A stretch of DNA of 12,505 nt, from NCBI GenBank assembly GCA_010024525.1, contig RGGS01000016.1, forward strand, positions 1 through 12,505, given 5' to 3'. Below, in pieces: positions 1 to 6,013 of this stretch (positions are counted from its first letter, which is position 1; every line of letters starts with the position of its first letter). Below the pieces are notes generated by a model that saw only the letters and a program-made list of their open reading frames with translations, ran no database searches and was not told where the DNA came from. Both the position numbers and the translations under genes were made by a program. Origin of the DNA: Verrucomicrobiota bacterium (GTDB taxonomy: Bacteria; Verrucomicrobiota; Verrucomicrobiia; Methylacidiphilales; Verrucolacustridaceae).

Positions 1-1136
1 ACCCACTCTTTGACTTTGGGCAGAGCCTCCAGAGTCAATCGAAGCGCGGCCAGATCACGGGCGTTGCCTGACCCGCTGGCGATCCGACCGGTCAAACGCG
101 CCAGATCCCTGACTTCCTTAAGGGTCTCACGAAAGCCATCCAATAGCCCCGCATCCTCCAAAAACCCTTCCACCGCCTCGTGGCGCGCCTGGATCTCCGA
201 GAAATTTCGCAAAGGACGGATCAGCCAACTGCGCAACTCCCTCCCCCCCATGGCGGTCACCGTCTGGTCGATCGCCCGAATCAGGCTGGTGTCCGCACCG
301 GGGATGGCGGCCTGCAGGATTTCCAGATTCCGCTGCGTTGCTGAATCAAGGCGAAGACAATCCTCAGAGCGGAAAGGCCGCGGCGCCTGGAGATACTGCG
401 CTGCATTCTTTAAGGTTTCTGTCAGATAACGGACCAAGGCTCCGGCAGTGGCCACGGCCGGACCCAACCCCCGACACCCAAACCCATCCAAACTTTGCAC
501 GCGAAAATGGTCACAAAGGAGGGCGCGCCCCGTCTCCTCCTCCAGCGTCCATTCCGGAATCCGCGTTACCGTGACGCCTGGGTCCAACCACTCTTCCGCC
601 CCTTTCTCCTCATCCGCCAAAAGGATCTCCGCCGGATTCGCCCGCCGAATCTCCTCCCGGCATGCCGTTTCATCTGCCGGCTCGGAAAGCCGCAATTCCC
701 CCGTGGTGGCATCCAACAGGGCAAAGCCCCATTTAGTTTTTCTTCCATCCCCCCTCCGCACAGCTGCCAGCCACCGCGGGAGTTTGGGCTCGGAAAGCTC
801 CACTCCCACCGCACAACCGGGGCTGAGAATCCGGGTGATGGCCCGTTCCACCATCTGCCCTGGCTTCACTTCCCCCACCTGATCGCATAAGGCGACCCGT
901 TTGCCCGCCGCCAAGAGTTTCGTCACATACCCCTCTGCCGCGTGAAAGGGCAATCCGCACATGGGCACGCCATTCCTCTTGGTCAGGGTTAGGTTTAGCA
1001 AACGAGCCCCCTCCTCGGCATCCCCCATGAAAAGCTCGTAAAAGTCCCCCAACCGAAAAAGGAGCAGGGCGTCGCGCGGAATCTGTCCCCGCAGTTTGTG
1101 GTACTGCCGCATCATCGGAGTGGAAGACTCGACCAT
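1..1136 (-). CDS. mutS: DNA mismatch repair protein MutS (N-terminal part, cut by window edge)
   Basis: MutS recognises mispaired and looped-out bases and starts methyl-directed or nick-directed repair with MutL. The 378 visible residues run from the N terminus into the core domain and leave the window still open. The mismatch-binding loop is intact: GDFYELF at residues 30-36, with Phe32 and Glu34 as the base-stacking and hydrogen-bonding pair. The rest of domain I follows (LTLTKRNGVPMCGLPFHAAEGY). The connector domain spans roughly 120-235, and the core begins near 255 with the family signature LDSATQRNLEI, then GGRELRSWLIRPLRN. The ATPase and clamp domains lie beyond the edge. The start is not certain. 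The ATG at 1136 gives the usual family N terminus (TPMMRQYHKL), but its GGGAGG touches the ATG with no spacer. An in-frame ATG at 1166 would add ten residues. The gene diverges from the glycosyltransferase. Confidence 0.96.
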   Translation of the reverse strand, partial: MVESSTPMMRQYHKLRGQIPRDALLLFRLGDFYELFMGDAEEGARLLNLTLTKRNGVPMCGLPFHAAEGYVTKLLAAGKRVALCDQVGEVKPGQMVERAITRILSPGCAVGVELSEPKLPRWLAAVRRGDGRKTKWGFALLDATTGELRLSEPADETACREEIRRANPAEILLADEEKGAEEWLDPGVTVTRIPEWTLEEETGRALLCDHFRVQSLDGFGCRGLGPAVATAGALVRYLTETLKNAAQYLQAPRPFRSEDCLRLDSATQRNLEILQAAIPGADTSLIRAIDQTVTAMGGRELRSWLIRPLRNFSEIQARHEAVEGFLEDAGLLDGFRETLKEVRDLARLTGRIASGSGNARDLAALRLTLEALPKVKEW

Positions 1137-1250
1137 CCTCCCTTTTTCCCCCCATCCCGCCTGCATCTCAATGCCCAAGCCATGGGATTGTGGATAGAAT
1201 GAGCCTGGTTGCGCACACATGCGATGATGGCCAACCGAACCGCCCTATTT

Positions 1251-1262
1251 TAGAGTTTCCGG
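1251..1262 (+). promoter_or_regulatory. Putative leaderless-type -10 element of the glycosyltransferase gene
   Basis: TAGAGT (1251-1256) is followed by six bases and then the ATG at 1263, so a transcript would begin at or next to the start codon. No Shine-Dalgarno is visible. The same TANAGT-N6-ATG layout occurs before the protease (6002) and the CoaB-like gene (9823). No convincing -35 box is seen about 17 bases upstream. Confidence 0.4.
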
Positions 1263-2411
1263 ATGCGGATCATTATCACCGGTTTGGTCGGGCAATACCC
1301 GTTTGGAGGAGTGATTTGGGATTACCTGCAATACCTGCTGGGTTTCCGGGCCCTTGGTCACGAGGTGCTGTATTTGGAGGATTCAGGCGCTTGGCCTTAT
1401 GATCCCGTGGCTGGGACCATTACGAACGACTGCTCCTTCGCCCTGAAATCCCTAAGAAAAATCTTCGGGGATTTTGACCTGGCGGAATCCTGGATTTATC
1501 GAAACGGGGCGGATGGGAGGTTTCACGGCGCCGGAGAAAAGGTTGCCAGAGAGTGGCTCCGGCACGGCGACCTCTTGGTCAATGTTTCCAGCGCCGGCTG
1601 GCTCCGGGACTACGACCTCCGGGTTGGGCACAAAATGTTTATCGATGGCGACCCCATGTTTTGCCAGATCGGCTTAATGGATGGCTCTGACCCCTTGTAT
1701 GCGGGACGCCTGCGGGATCACGACAGTCATTTCACCTTTGGCCTATCCGTGGGCCAACCCGATTGTCCCGTCCCCGTGGACGGCATTACTTGGAAGCCAA
1801 CCGTTCAACCGGTCGTCCTGGAGCAATGGGGTCGGACCCCCGTTCCCGCCCAAGCCCCTTGGACCACGGTGATGAATTGGGCCAGCTACAAACCCAAAAT
1901 CTGGGAAGGAAAACCATACGGCCAAAAGGACCTTGAGTTCGAAAGATTTGCTGAGTTGCCCGGGAAAGCCAAAACCCAACTCCGTGTCGCCATGGGGTTG
2001 GGAGTGGATGGCAAACGACCGGTGGAACGGTTAAGGAAACTCGGATGGGACTTGGTGGAACCCCAGGAGGTCGTGCCGGATCATTTGGCTTACAGGAAGT
2101 TTTTACAAAATTCCGCCGGGGAGTGGAGCGTAGCCAAACATGGCTACGTGGCCGCGAAGACCGGTTGGTTCAGTTGCCGCAGCGCTTGTTATCTGGCTCT
2201 CGGCCGGCCGGTGGTGGTACAGGAGACAGGATGGAGCCGGCACCTTCCTTCGGGAGGCGGAGCGCTCCCCTTTGCCACCCTGGACGAGGCCGCTGAATGC
2301 CTTCATCGGGTCTCCCGCGACTACGCGACTCATTCCAAGAAAGCGCTAAAAATGGCAGGAGAACATTTTGAGGCCGCGAAAGTTTGCCAGGACCTAATCA
2401 ACCGGATCTAG
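1263..2411 (+). CDS. GT-B-fold glycosyltransferase-like protein
   Basis: A 382-residue soluble protein, most likely a sugar transferase of the GT-B fold that uses a nucleotide-sugar donor; donor and acceptor cannot be read from the sequence. The N terminus has the expected Rossmann start (RIIITGLVGQYPFGG, residues 2-16, then a helix and LGHEVLYLED near 31-40). The C-terminal half holds the pattern of the donor-binding domain: GEWSVAKHGYV near 284-294, an SACYLALGRPVVVQETGW stretch near 305-322, a Gly-rich LPSGGGALPF loop, then a helix matching the common end region of retaining glycosyltransferases (FATLDEAAECL). No membrane segment or signal peptide is seen. The ATG at 1263 is the first possible start, because an in-frame TAG lies 12 bases upstream. 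It is a single-gene unit between mutS and the convergent luxR block. The family assignment is from fold-level pattern only. Confidence 0.65.
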   Translation: MRIIITGLVGQYPFGGVIWDYLQYLLGFRALGHEVLYLEDSGAWPYDPVAGTITNDCSFALKSLRKIFGDFDLAESWIYRNGADGRFHGAGEKVAREWLRHGDLLVNVSSAGWLRDYDLRVGHKMFIDGDPMFCQIGLMDGSDPLYAGRLRDHDSHFTFGLSVGQPDCPVPVDGITWKPTVQPVVLEQWGRTPVPAQAPWTTVMNWASYKPKIWEGKPYGQKDLEFERFAELPGKAKTQLRVAMGLGVDGKRPVERLRKLGWDLVEPQEVVPDHLAYRKFLQNSAGEWSVAKHGYVAAKTGWFSCRSACYLALGRPVVVQETGWSRHLPSGGGALPFATLDEAAECLHRVSRDYATHSKKALKMAGEHFEAAKVCQDLINRI

Positions 2412-2438
2412 TTGCAACCCCAAAAACACGTAACCAGT

Positions 2439-2579
2439 TTAACGCCTTAGAAACCAGGAAAGAATGACCATCAAGCCGCCCCAAAAGAAGATGCACATTC
2501 CCACGACCGCAATCCATGCACTGGGACGTAGTTTGTTAAACCTCTGGCTCGAGCCTAACGCTCCGCGGGAGCTCGTCAC
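2439..2579 (-). CDS. Small single-span membrane protein, MetS-like (transporter small subunit type)
   Basis: A 46-residue ORF that begins with a GTG overlapping the luxR stop codon (GTGA, 2576-2579). It would therefore be translated by coupling with that gene; no separate ribosome site stands out. Residues 1-19 are polar and basic. Residues 20-43 form one membrane segment with the sequence SAWIAVVGMCIFFWGG, then LMVILSWFLRR and stop. The WGG in the middle of the span and the short basic tail match the pattern of the small subunits of sodium-coupled NSS transporters (the methionine/alanine importer MetP-MetS type, about 30-60 residues). No transporter gene is present in the window, so the partner would be encoded elsewhere. 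The start is uncertain because there is no ATG before the span. It could be a chance ORF, but it fills the otherwise empty gap before the glycosyltransferase stop and has a clean membrane-protein profile. Confidence 0.45.
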   Translation of the reverse strand: MTSSRGALGSSQRFNKLRPSAWIAVVGMCIFFWGGLMVILSWFLRR

Positions 2580-3271
2580 TTCTGCAGGTGGGCAAATCCG
2601 TTCCCCATGGCGTGCGGGAGCTGGGAGGCGCGAACAATTCCAAGTTTTCGATAGACCGATTTCCGCTGATTCTTAATCGTACCCTCCGTGACACCCAATT
2701 GCTTGGAAACCTCCCGGGTGGAGTTGCCTAACACCAACAATTTGGCCACCTGGAGTTCCCTCTTAGACAACCTGTGCATCCCTACATTGGGATCGATAGT
2801 GCTTAAAGTTTTCTCGATCCCACGACTTAAGACCGGTTTGGCAGGGTTTGCCGTTACCAAGCCGTTTTGAATATCCTCAAAACTGTCTTTCAGGTCCCAG
2901 ATTCCTACCGCCCCACGCTCCAACCACCAATGAACACAGTTCGAGGAAAAGTTTTCTCCGTAAACCACGCTGATCGCACGCTTGTGAAAGGAAGGGACGG
3001 ATACATCGAGCGGCACAAGATGGGCAGCGAGAAAATAAAAAGAGTTAAGGGAATCAGAATTGGAGAGATCACCATAACTGCTGTATGATGTAACATCATC
3101 ATAACCAATCTTCTTAAATTCCTCGATTAACGCCGCCCGAAGAACGGGTCGGTTCTCAAGTATAACAATGGTATTCGTAGAATTAATAAGAATCGCTCCC
3201 TTACAAATACATTCCTTAAAATACTTAATTGCACAAAGTGAATGTGACGAGTGGACTATAAAGCGTGACAA
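2576..3271 (-). CDS. LuxR/NarL-type transcription regulator with degenerate receiver domain
   Basis: A DNA-binding regulator. The C-terminal third is a complete LuxR helix-turn-helix: LSKRELQVAKLLVLGNSTRE, then KQLGVTEGTIKNQRKSVYRKLG, which fits the NarL/FixJ family. The N-terminal part has the layout of a receiver (TIVILENRPVLRAALIEEF at its start and GAVGIWDLKDSFEDIQNGL at its end). The acidic pair is reduced to one Glu (ENRP where VDDHP is usual), and the phospho-acceptor strand reads FYFLAAHLV with no Asp. It should therefore not be phosphorylated in the usual way. The longest frame starts at TTG 3271 (231 aa), without a ribosome site and with a Cys-rich 28-residue extension atypical of the family. 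GGGAG at 3196-3200 lies eight bases before an in-frame ATT at 3187, which would give a normal 203-residue regulator. The gene is richer in A+T than its neighbours and diverges from the sensor kinase. Confidence 0.88.
   Translation of the reverse strand: MSRFIVHSSHSLCAIKYFKECICKGAILINSTNTIVILENRPVLRAALIEEFKKIGYDDVTSYSSYGDLSNSDSLNSFYFLAAHLVPLDVSVPSFHKRAISVVYGENFSSNCVHWWLERGAVGIWDLKDSFEDIQNGLVTANPAKPVLSRGIEKTLSTIDPNVGMHRLSKRELQVAKLLVLGNSTREVSKQLGVTEGTIKNQRKSVYRKLGIVRASQLPHAMGNGFAHLQK
3255..3260 (-). promoter_or_regulatory. Possible -10 box for the luxR-type gene
   Basis: On the minus strand these bases read TATAGT inside the AT-rich divergent region. Transcription would start near 3248, giving an untranslated leader of about 60 bases that carries the GGGAG at 3196-3200. 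This favours the start at 3187 over the TTG at 3271, which lies upstream of the box. No good -35 box is visible. Confidence 0.3.
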
Positions 3272-3289
3272 ACGGCACTGGTTTTTGTC

Positions 3290-3300
3290 TATTAAATTAC
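3290..3300 (+). promoter_or_regulatory. Possible -10 element directly before the sensor kinase start
   Basis: TATTAA (3290-3295) stands five bases before the ATG at 3301, and GTGACA (3265-3270) lies 19 bases upstream as a possible -35. No Shine-Dalgarno is seen. This would give a leaderless or nearly leaderless mRNA, a weaker version of the TANAGT-N6-ATG layout found at three other genes in the window. Confidence 0.3.
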
Positions 3301-5187
3301 ATGTTTGGGTTTAAACCTAAATCTAATCACTTAATTGGCGTTGCATGCGGAATTACCGCGACTGCCCTCGGGCAATATCTTTTGGCTTATCTCACACTAT
3401 CCATTCAAGCGATCTATCCTGTGTGGTCGGCCCCATTCTGGCCAGCATCCGGAGCTGCCTTGGCGGCCTGCCTACTAGGTGGGCCATGGATGCTCATCGG
3501 AGTCTACTTGGGGCTCGCTCTCCCAAACTTTACACTTTGGTCGACCACCCCTAGCTGGATCGCCCCCGTTTTGCCTTTAGGGAACGTCGCCGAGACTACT
3601 ATGGCTTGGTGGCTGGTTCGCCATGCGATCAAAAATGTCCAACTGAAGTTTACCAAGGTGATCGATGTGGGTTGGTTTCTGGTTCTTACCCCTTGGATTC
3701 CCGCGGCCATGAGCTCCTTTTTTGTACAAACCTGCCTTCTCGCAACCAATATCGTCTCCAAAGAAAGGTATGCAGGCGAACTTCTTGTATTCTGGTTGGG
3801 AAACGCCACGGGAATCATGTTGGTCACACCGATCATTCTGGTTTGGCGGGATCTTTTTCACTACCCATGGATGGGGGCTCAAGGACGCAAAATTCTTTTT
3901 CTTGTCACGAGCGTCAGTTTCGCTCTTTGGCTTTTTCACGCGGAAGCGCTTCCGAAATATATTCGGATGGCGTCGGTGTTGGCTATTCCTCTTGTCGTTT
4001 GGGGTGTCTGGGCAACCGGCTTTCGGGGAGCTTCTCTCCTCTGCCTTTTGACCTCATTTGCCTATTTTGCCTTCGACGTTCCCGAGAGCCGTCCGCTCTC
4101 TTATGTGCTCAACCAAAGACACCTTCAGGCAAGCATCAGTTATATGAATTCCCTTCGGCTATCCCCTAGCCATCAAACAATTCCCCCACCCTCCATGCTG
4201 GAGGAGGCCCTGGAGCAGATCGGCATTCTGACGACTCTCTACCTGACCCTTCTCCCCTTGGGAGTGGCCTCTGACGAACTTCGACGAAGGGCGGAGCAGG
4301 ACGACTTGGTGATGCAGGCACTGGATTCCACATTCTGGACTTGGACCCGAAAAGACGGGATAAACTTCTTCAACCCCAGGGTCGCCGAAAATCTCAAACC
4401 TCCTTGGCTTCTTTTCAAGGCCAATGAGGCCACAGGAAATACCCGGGTTCCATCCAAGGAACCCCGACATCCGGGTTATATCTCCCATTGGGCCGTTACC
4501 GACCGGGGACACAACGGAGAGCCTTTGGGGATTACCGGGATTCTTCAAAGCCAGACCGAACTCTCCAAACGTCACGCCGCAGAAAACAAGGCAGAAATTG
4601 CCAACTTGGAAATTCAGGCTCTGCGCTCCCATCTGAACCCCCATTTGATCTTCAACTGTCTCACAGGCCTTCGAGGGATGATCAAGGCCAATCCCGACCT
4701 GGCACGGGATTTTACGGGCCGTTTGGCAAAATTCCTCCGCGCCGTGGTCGACTCCCAGACGAGCACCCTGATCACCTTGCAGCACGAGATTGAAATCTGT
4801 GAGGACTACTTGCATCTGGAATCTCTGCGGGGAAGAAAATTATCCCTTCAACATTCCATCAAACCTATTGAATCCAACACCTTTCTCCCCCCACTCTCCC
4901 TCATCACCCTCGTCGAAAACGCTGTCAAACATGGATCCTTCAATCCTTATGGCAAAATGACCATTGAACTGCAGTGTCGCAAGAACAGGGATCAGTCCGT
5001 CGACATCTTCGTGCGAAACCCGGGAAAAATACGGGAGAATGGAAAGAGAGTTGCCCCCGGGGGGCTTTCCCTCCTCCGTCAGCAACTCAAGCTCATACAT
5101 CATTCGGATTCCAGGATTGAAATCGCCCAACTTCCGGGTGAAAGGGTGGAGGCGCGGGTTCATCTCGCCGCGAACGCCTCCGCATGA
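3301..5187 (+). CDS. Membrane sensor histidine kinase, MASE1 plus LytS-type kinase
   Basis: A 628-residue inner-membrane histidine kinase that should phosphorylate the LytTR regulator encoded next to it. Residues about 9-290 form a MASE1 sensor: many membrane spans, with the signatures APFWPASGAALAACLLGG and FWLGNATGIMLVTPIILVW. A short PAS-like region follows at about 333-420 (FWTWTRKDG to GEPLGITGILQSQTEL), roughly a quarter shorter than usual. The kinase core is of the LytS/YehU type (His_kinase family). LRSHLNPHLIFNCL carries the phosphorylated His at residue 448, and LVENAVKHG has the ATP-binding Asn at 540. The glycine-rich lid (APGGLSLLRQQL) is weaker than the usual GxGxGL. An upstream GTG at 3265 is also in frame but adds nothing typical of the family. 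The stop overlaps the next start by ATGA. Confidence 0.9.
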   Translation: MFGFKPKSNHLIGVACGITATALGQYLLAYLTLSIQAIYPVWSAPFWPASGAALAACLLGGPWMLIGVYLGLALPNFTLWSTTPSWIAPVLPLGNVAETTMAWWLVRHAIKNVQLKFTKVIDVGWFLVLTPWIPAAMSSFFVQTCLLATNIVSKERYAGELLVFWLGNATGIMLVTPIILVWRDLFHYPWMGAQGRKILFLVTSVSFALWLFHAEALPKYIRMASVLAIPLVVWGVWATGFRGASLLCLLTSFAYFAFDVPESRPLSYVLNQRHLQASISYMNSLRLSPSHQTIPPPSMLEEALEQIGILTTLYLTLLPLGVASDELRRRAEQDDLVMQALDSTFWTWTRKDGINFFNPRVAENLKPPWLLFKANEATGNTRVPSKEPRHPGYISHWAVTDRGHNGEPLGITGILQSQTELSKRHAAENKAEIANLEIQALRSHLNPHLIFNCLTGLRGMIKANPDLARDFTGRLAKFLRAVVDSQTSTLITLQHEIEICEDYLHLESLRGRKLSLQHSIKPIESNTFLPPLSLITLVENAVKHGSFNPYGKMTIELQCRKNRDQSVDIFVRNPGKIRENGKRVAPGGLSLLRQQLKLIHHSDSRIEIAQLPGERVEARVHLAANASA

Positions 5188-5897
5188 AAAAAGTTCTGCA
5201 GGCTGTACTGGTAGATGATGAGGAATACTGCCGCCAGGATCTCTCCGAACTTTTATGCAAAATGTCGGAAGTAAGAATCGTGGGTGAGGCAAGTAGTGCC
5301 AAGGAGGCTCGTCGAATCATCCATGAAAAAAGGCCGGATGTGGTCTTCCTGGACATCCAGCTTACCGATGGGGATGGATTTAGGGTGCTCACCGAGGCGG
5401 AAAGGATACCCGCAGTGGTCGCGGTCACAGCGTTTCCCCAACATGCGGTGAAAGGATTCTCCATGGATCTAGCCGACTACATTCTCAAACCGGTGGAAGA
5501 AAAACGGCTTGCGCTCGCAATTCACCGTGCCCGCGACCACATCCTTCTCCGCTCGTTAAGGGAAAACCCCGGGATTCAAATCGATATCAACGGTCTTTCA
5601 ACCCCGCTCACCATCTCCGACATCTTTTGGGCAAAAGCCAGTGAGAATTATGTGGAAGTTTGCTCCACGGCGGGCAAAGGGTTGATCCGCTCCACCTTTC
5701 AGAATTTCAAGAAAAGTCTGCCTGCGGGATTTACCCTCGAAATTTCACGAGGATTGATCGTGGCGCGCCATCAGATCAAGCAATGGGGACGGGATTCCAA
5801 AGGCCATCTCGAGATCATCTTGAAATGCAACGGGGTTCTAAAGGTTTCCAAGCGCTTGCAAAAGGAAGTTTTGCAACAGATTGAATTACTGCATTAA
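5184..5897 (+). CDS. LytTR-family response regulator (LytR/AlgR type)
   Basis: A 237-residue two-component response regulator. The receiver (1 to about 120) has every key residue: the acidic pocket Asp11-Asp12, the phospho-acceptor Asp57 in FLDIQL, Thr82 in VTAF and Lys102 in LKPVE. Residues about 130-237 form a LytTR DNA-binding domain (ISDIFWAKASENYVEV, then STFQNFKKSLP and ISRGLIVARHQIKQW), which binds DNA through beta strands and typically recognises paired direct repeats. Its start codon overlaps the kinase stop (ATGA), so the two are translated together and form a LytS-LytR-type pair. No target site could be named from the window. The regulated genes could be the neighbours or lie far away. 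The reading frame is complete and shows no damage. Confidence 0.93.
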   Translation: MKKVLQAVLVDDEEYCRQDLSELLCKMSEVRIVGEASSAKEARRIIHEKRPDVVFLDIQLTDGDGFRVLTEAERIPAVVAVTAFPQHAVKGFSMDLADYILKPVEEKRLALAIHRARDHILLRSLRENPGIQIDINGLSTPLTISDIFWAKASENYVEVCSTAGKGLIRSTFQNFKKSLPAGFTLEISRGLIVARHQIKQWGRDSKGHLEIILKCNGVLKVSKRLQKEVLQQIELLH

Positions 5898-6001
5898 ACC
5901 TTACTTAAGATATTATCTGCCAGTGGTTTGAGTGAGGTTATTGGCCCACTATCCATCTTGATTACTTTTTCCATTTCAAGTGCGCAGGCCCCAACTTGGG
6001 C

Positions 6002-6013
6002 TATAGTCAGAGG
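6002..6013 (+). promoter_or_regulatory. Putative leaderless-type -10 element of the protease gene
   Basis: TATAGT (6002-6007) precedes the ATG at 6014 by exactly six bases. The AGAGG in those six bases touches the ATG, so it is badly placed as a ribosome site. The element also argues against the in-frame TTG at 5996, which lies upstream of it. A -35 match is poor. Confidence 0.45.

Noticed and set aside
10..882. Several overlapping plus-strand ORFs over the mutS region
   Set aside because: They are rich in Ser, Arg and Pro, match no family, and oppose the continuous, clearly recognisable MutS frame on the minus strand.
2409..2440. GTTGCAAC palindrome at the end of the glycosyltransferase gene as terminator
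   Set aside because: The eight-base palindrome has no loop, and the following A-rich bases do not make an intrinsic terminator on the plus strand.
3229..3262. TTGCAC with TATAAA as a sigma-70 promoter for the sensor kinase
   Set aside because: The spacing is 22 bases, too long for a normal promoter; the ACTATA part fits better as a minus-strand TATAGT.
4159..4815. 218-residue minus-strand ORF inside the sensor kinase
   Set aside because: It has no recognisable domain, and the plus strand at this place encodes the conserved LytS kinase core.
5899..6013. Possible terminator after the LytTR regulator gene
   Set aside because: The only dyad (AGTGG with CCACT) is five bases with a loop of about 20 and no T-run.
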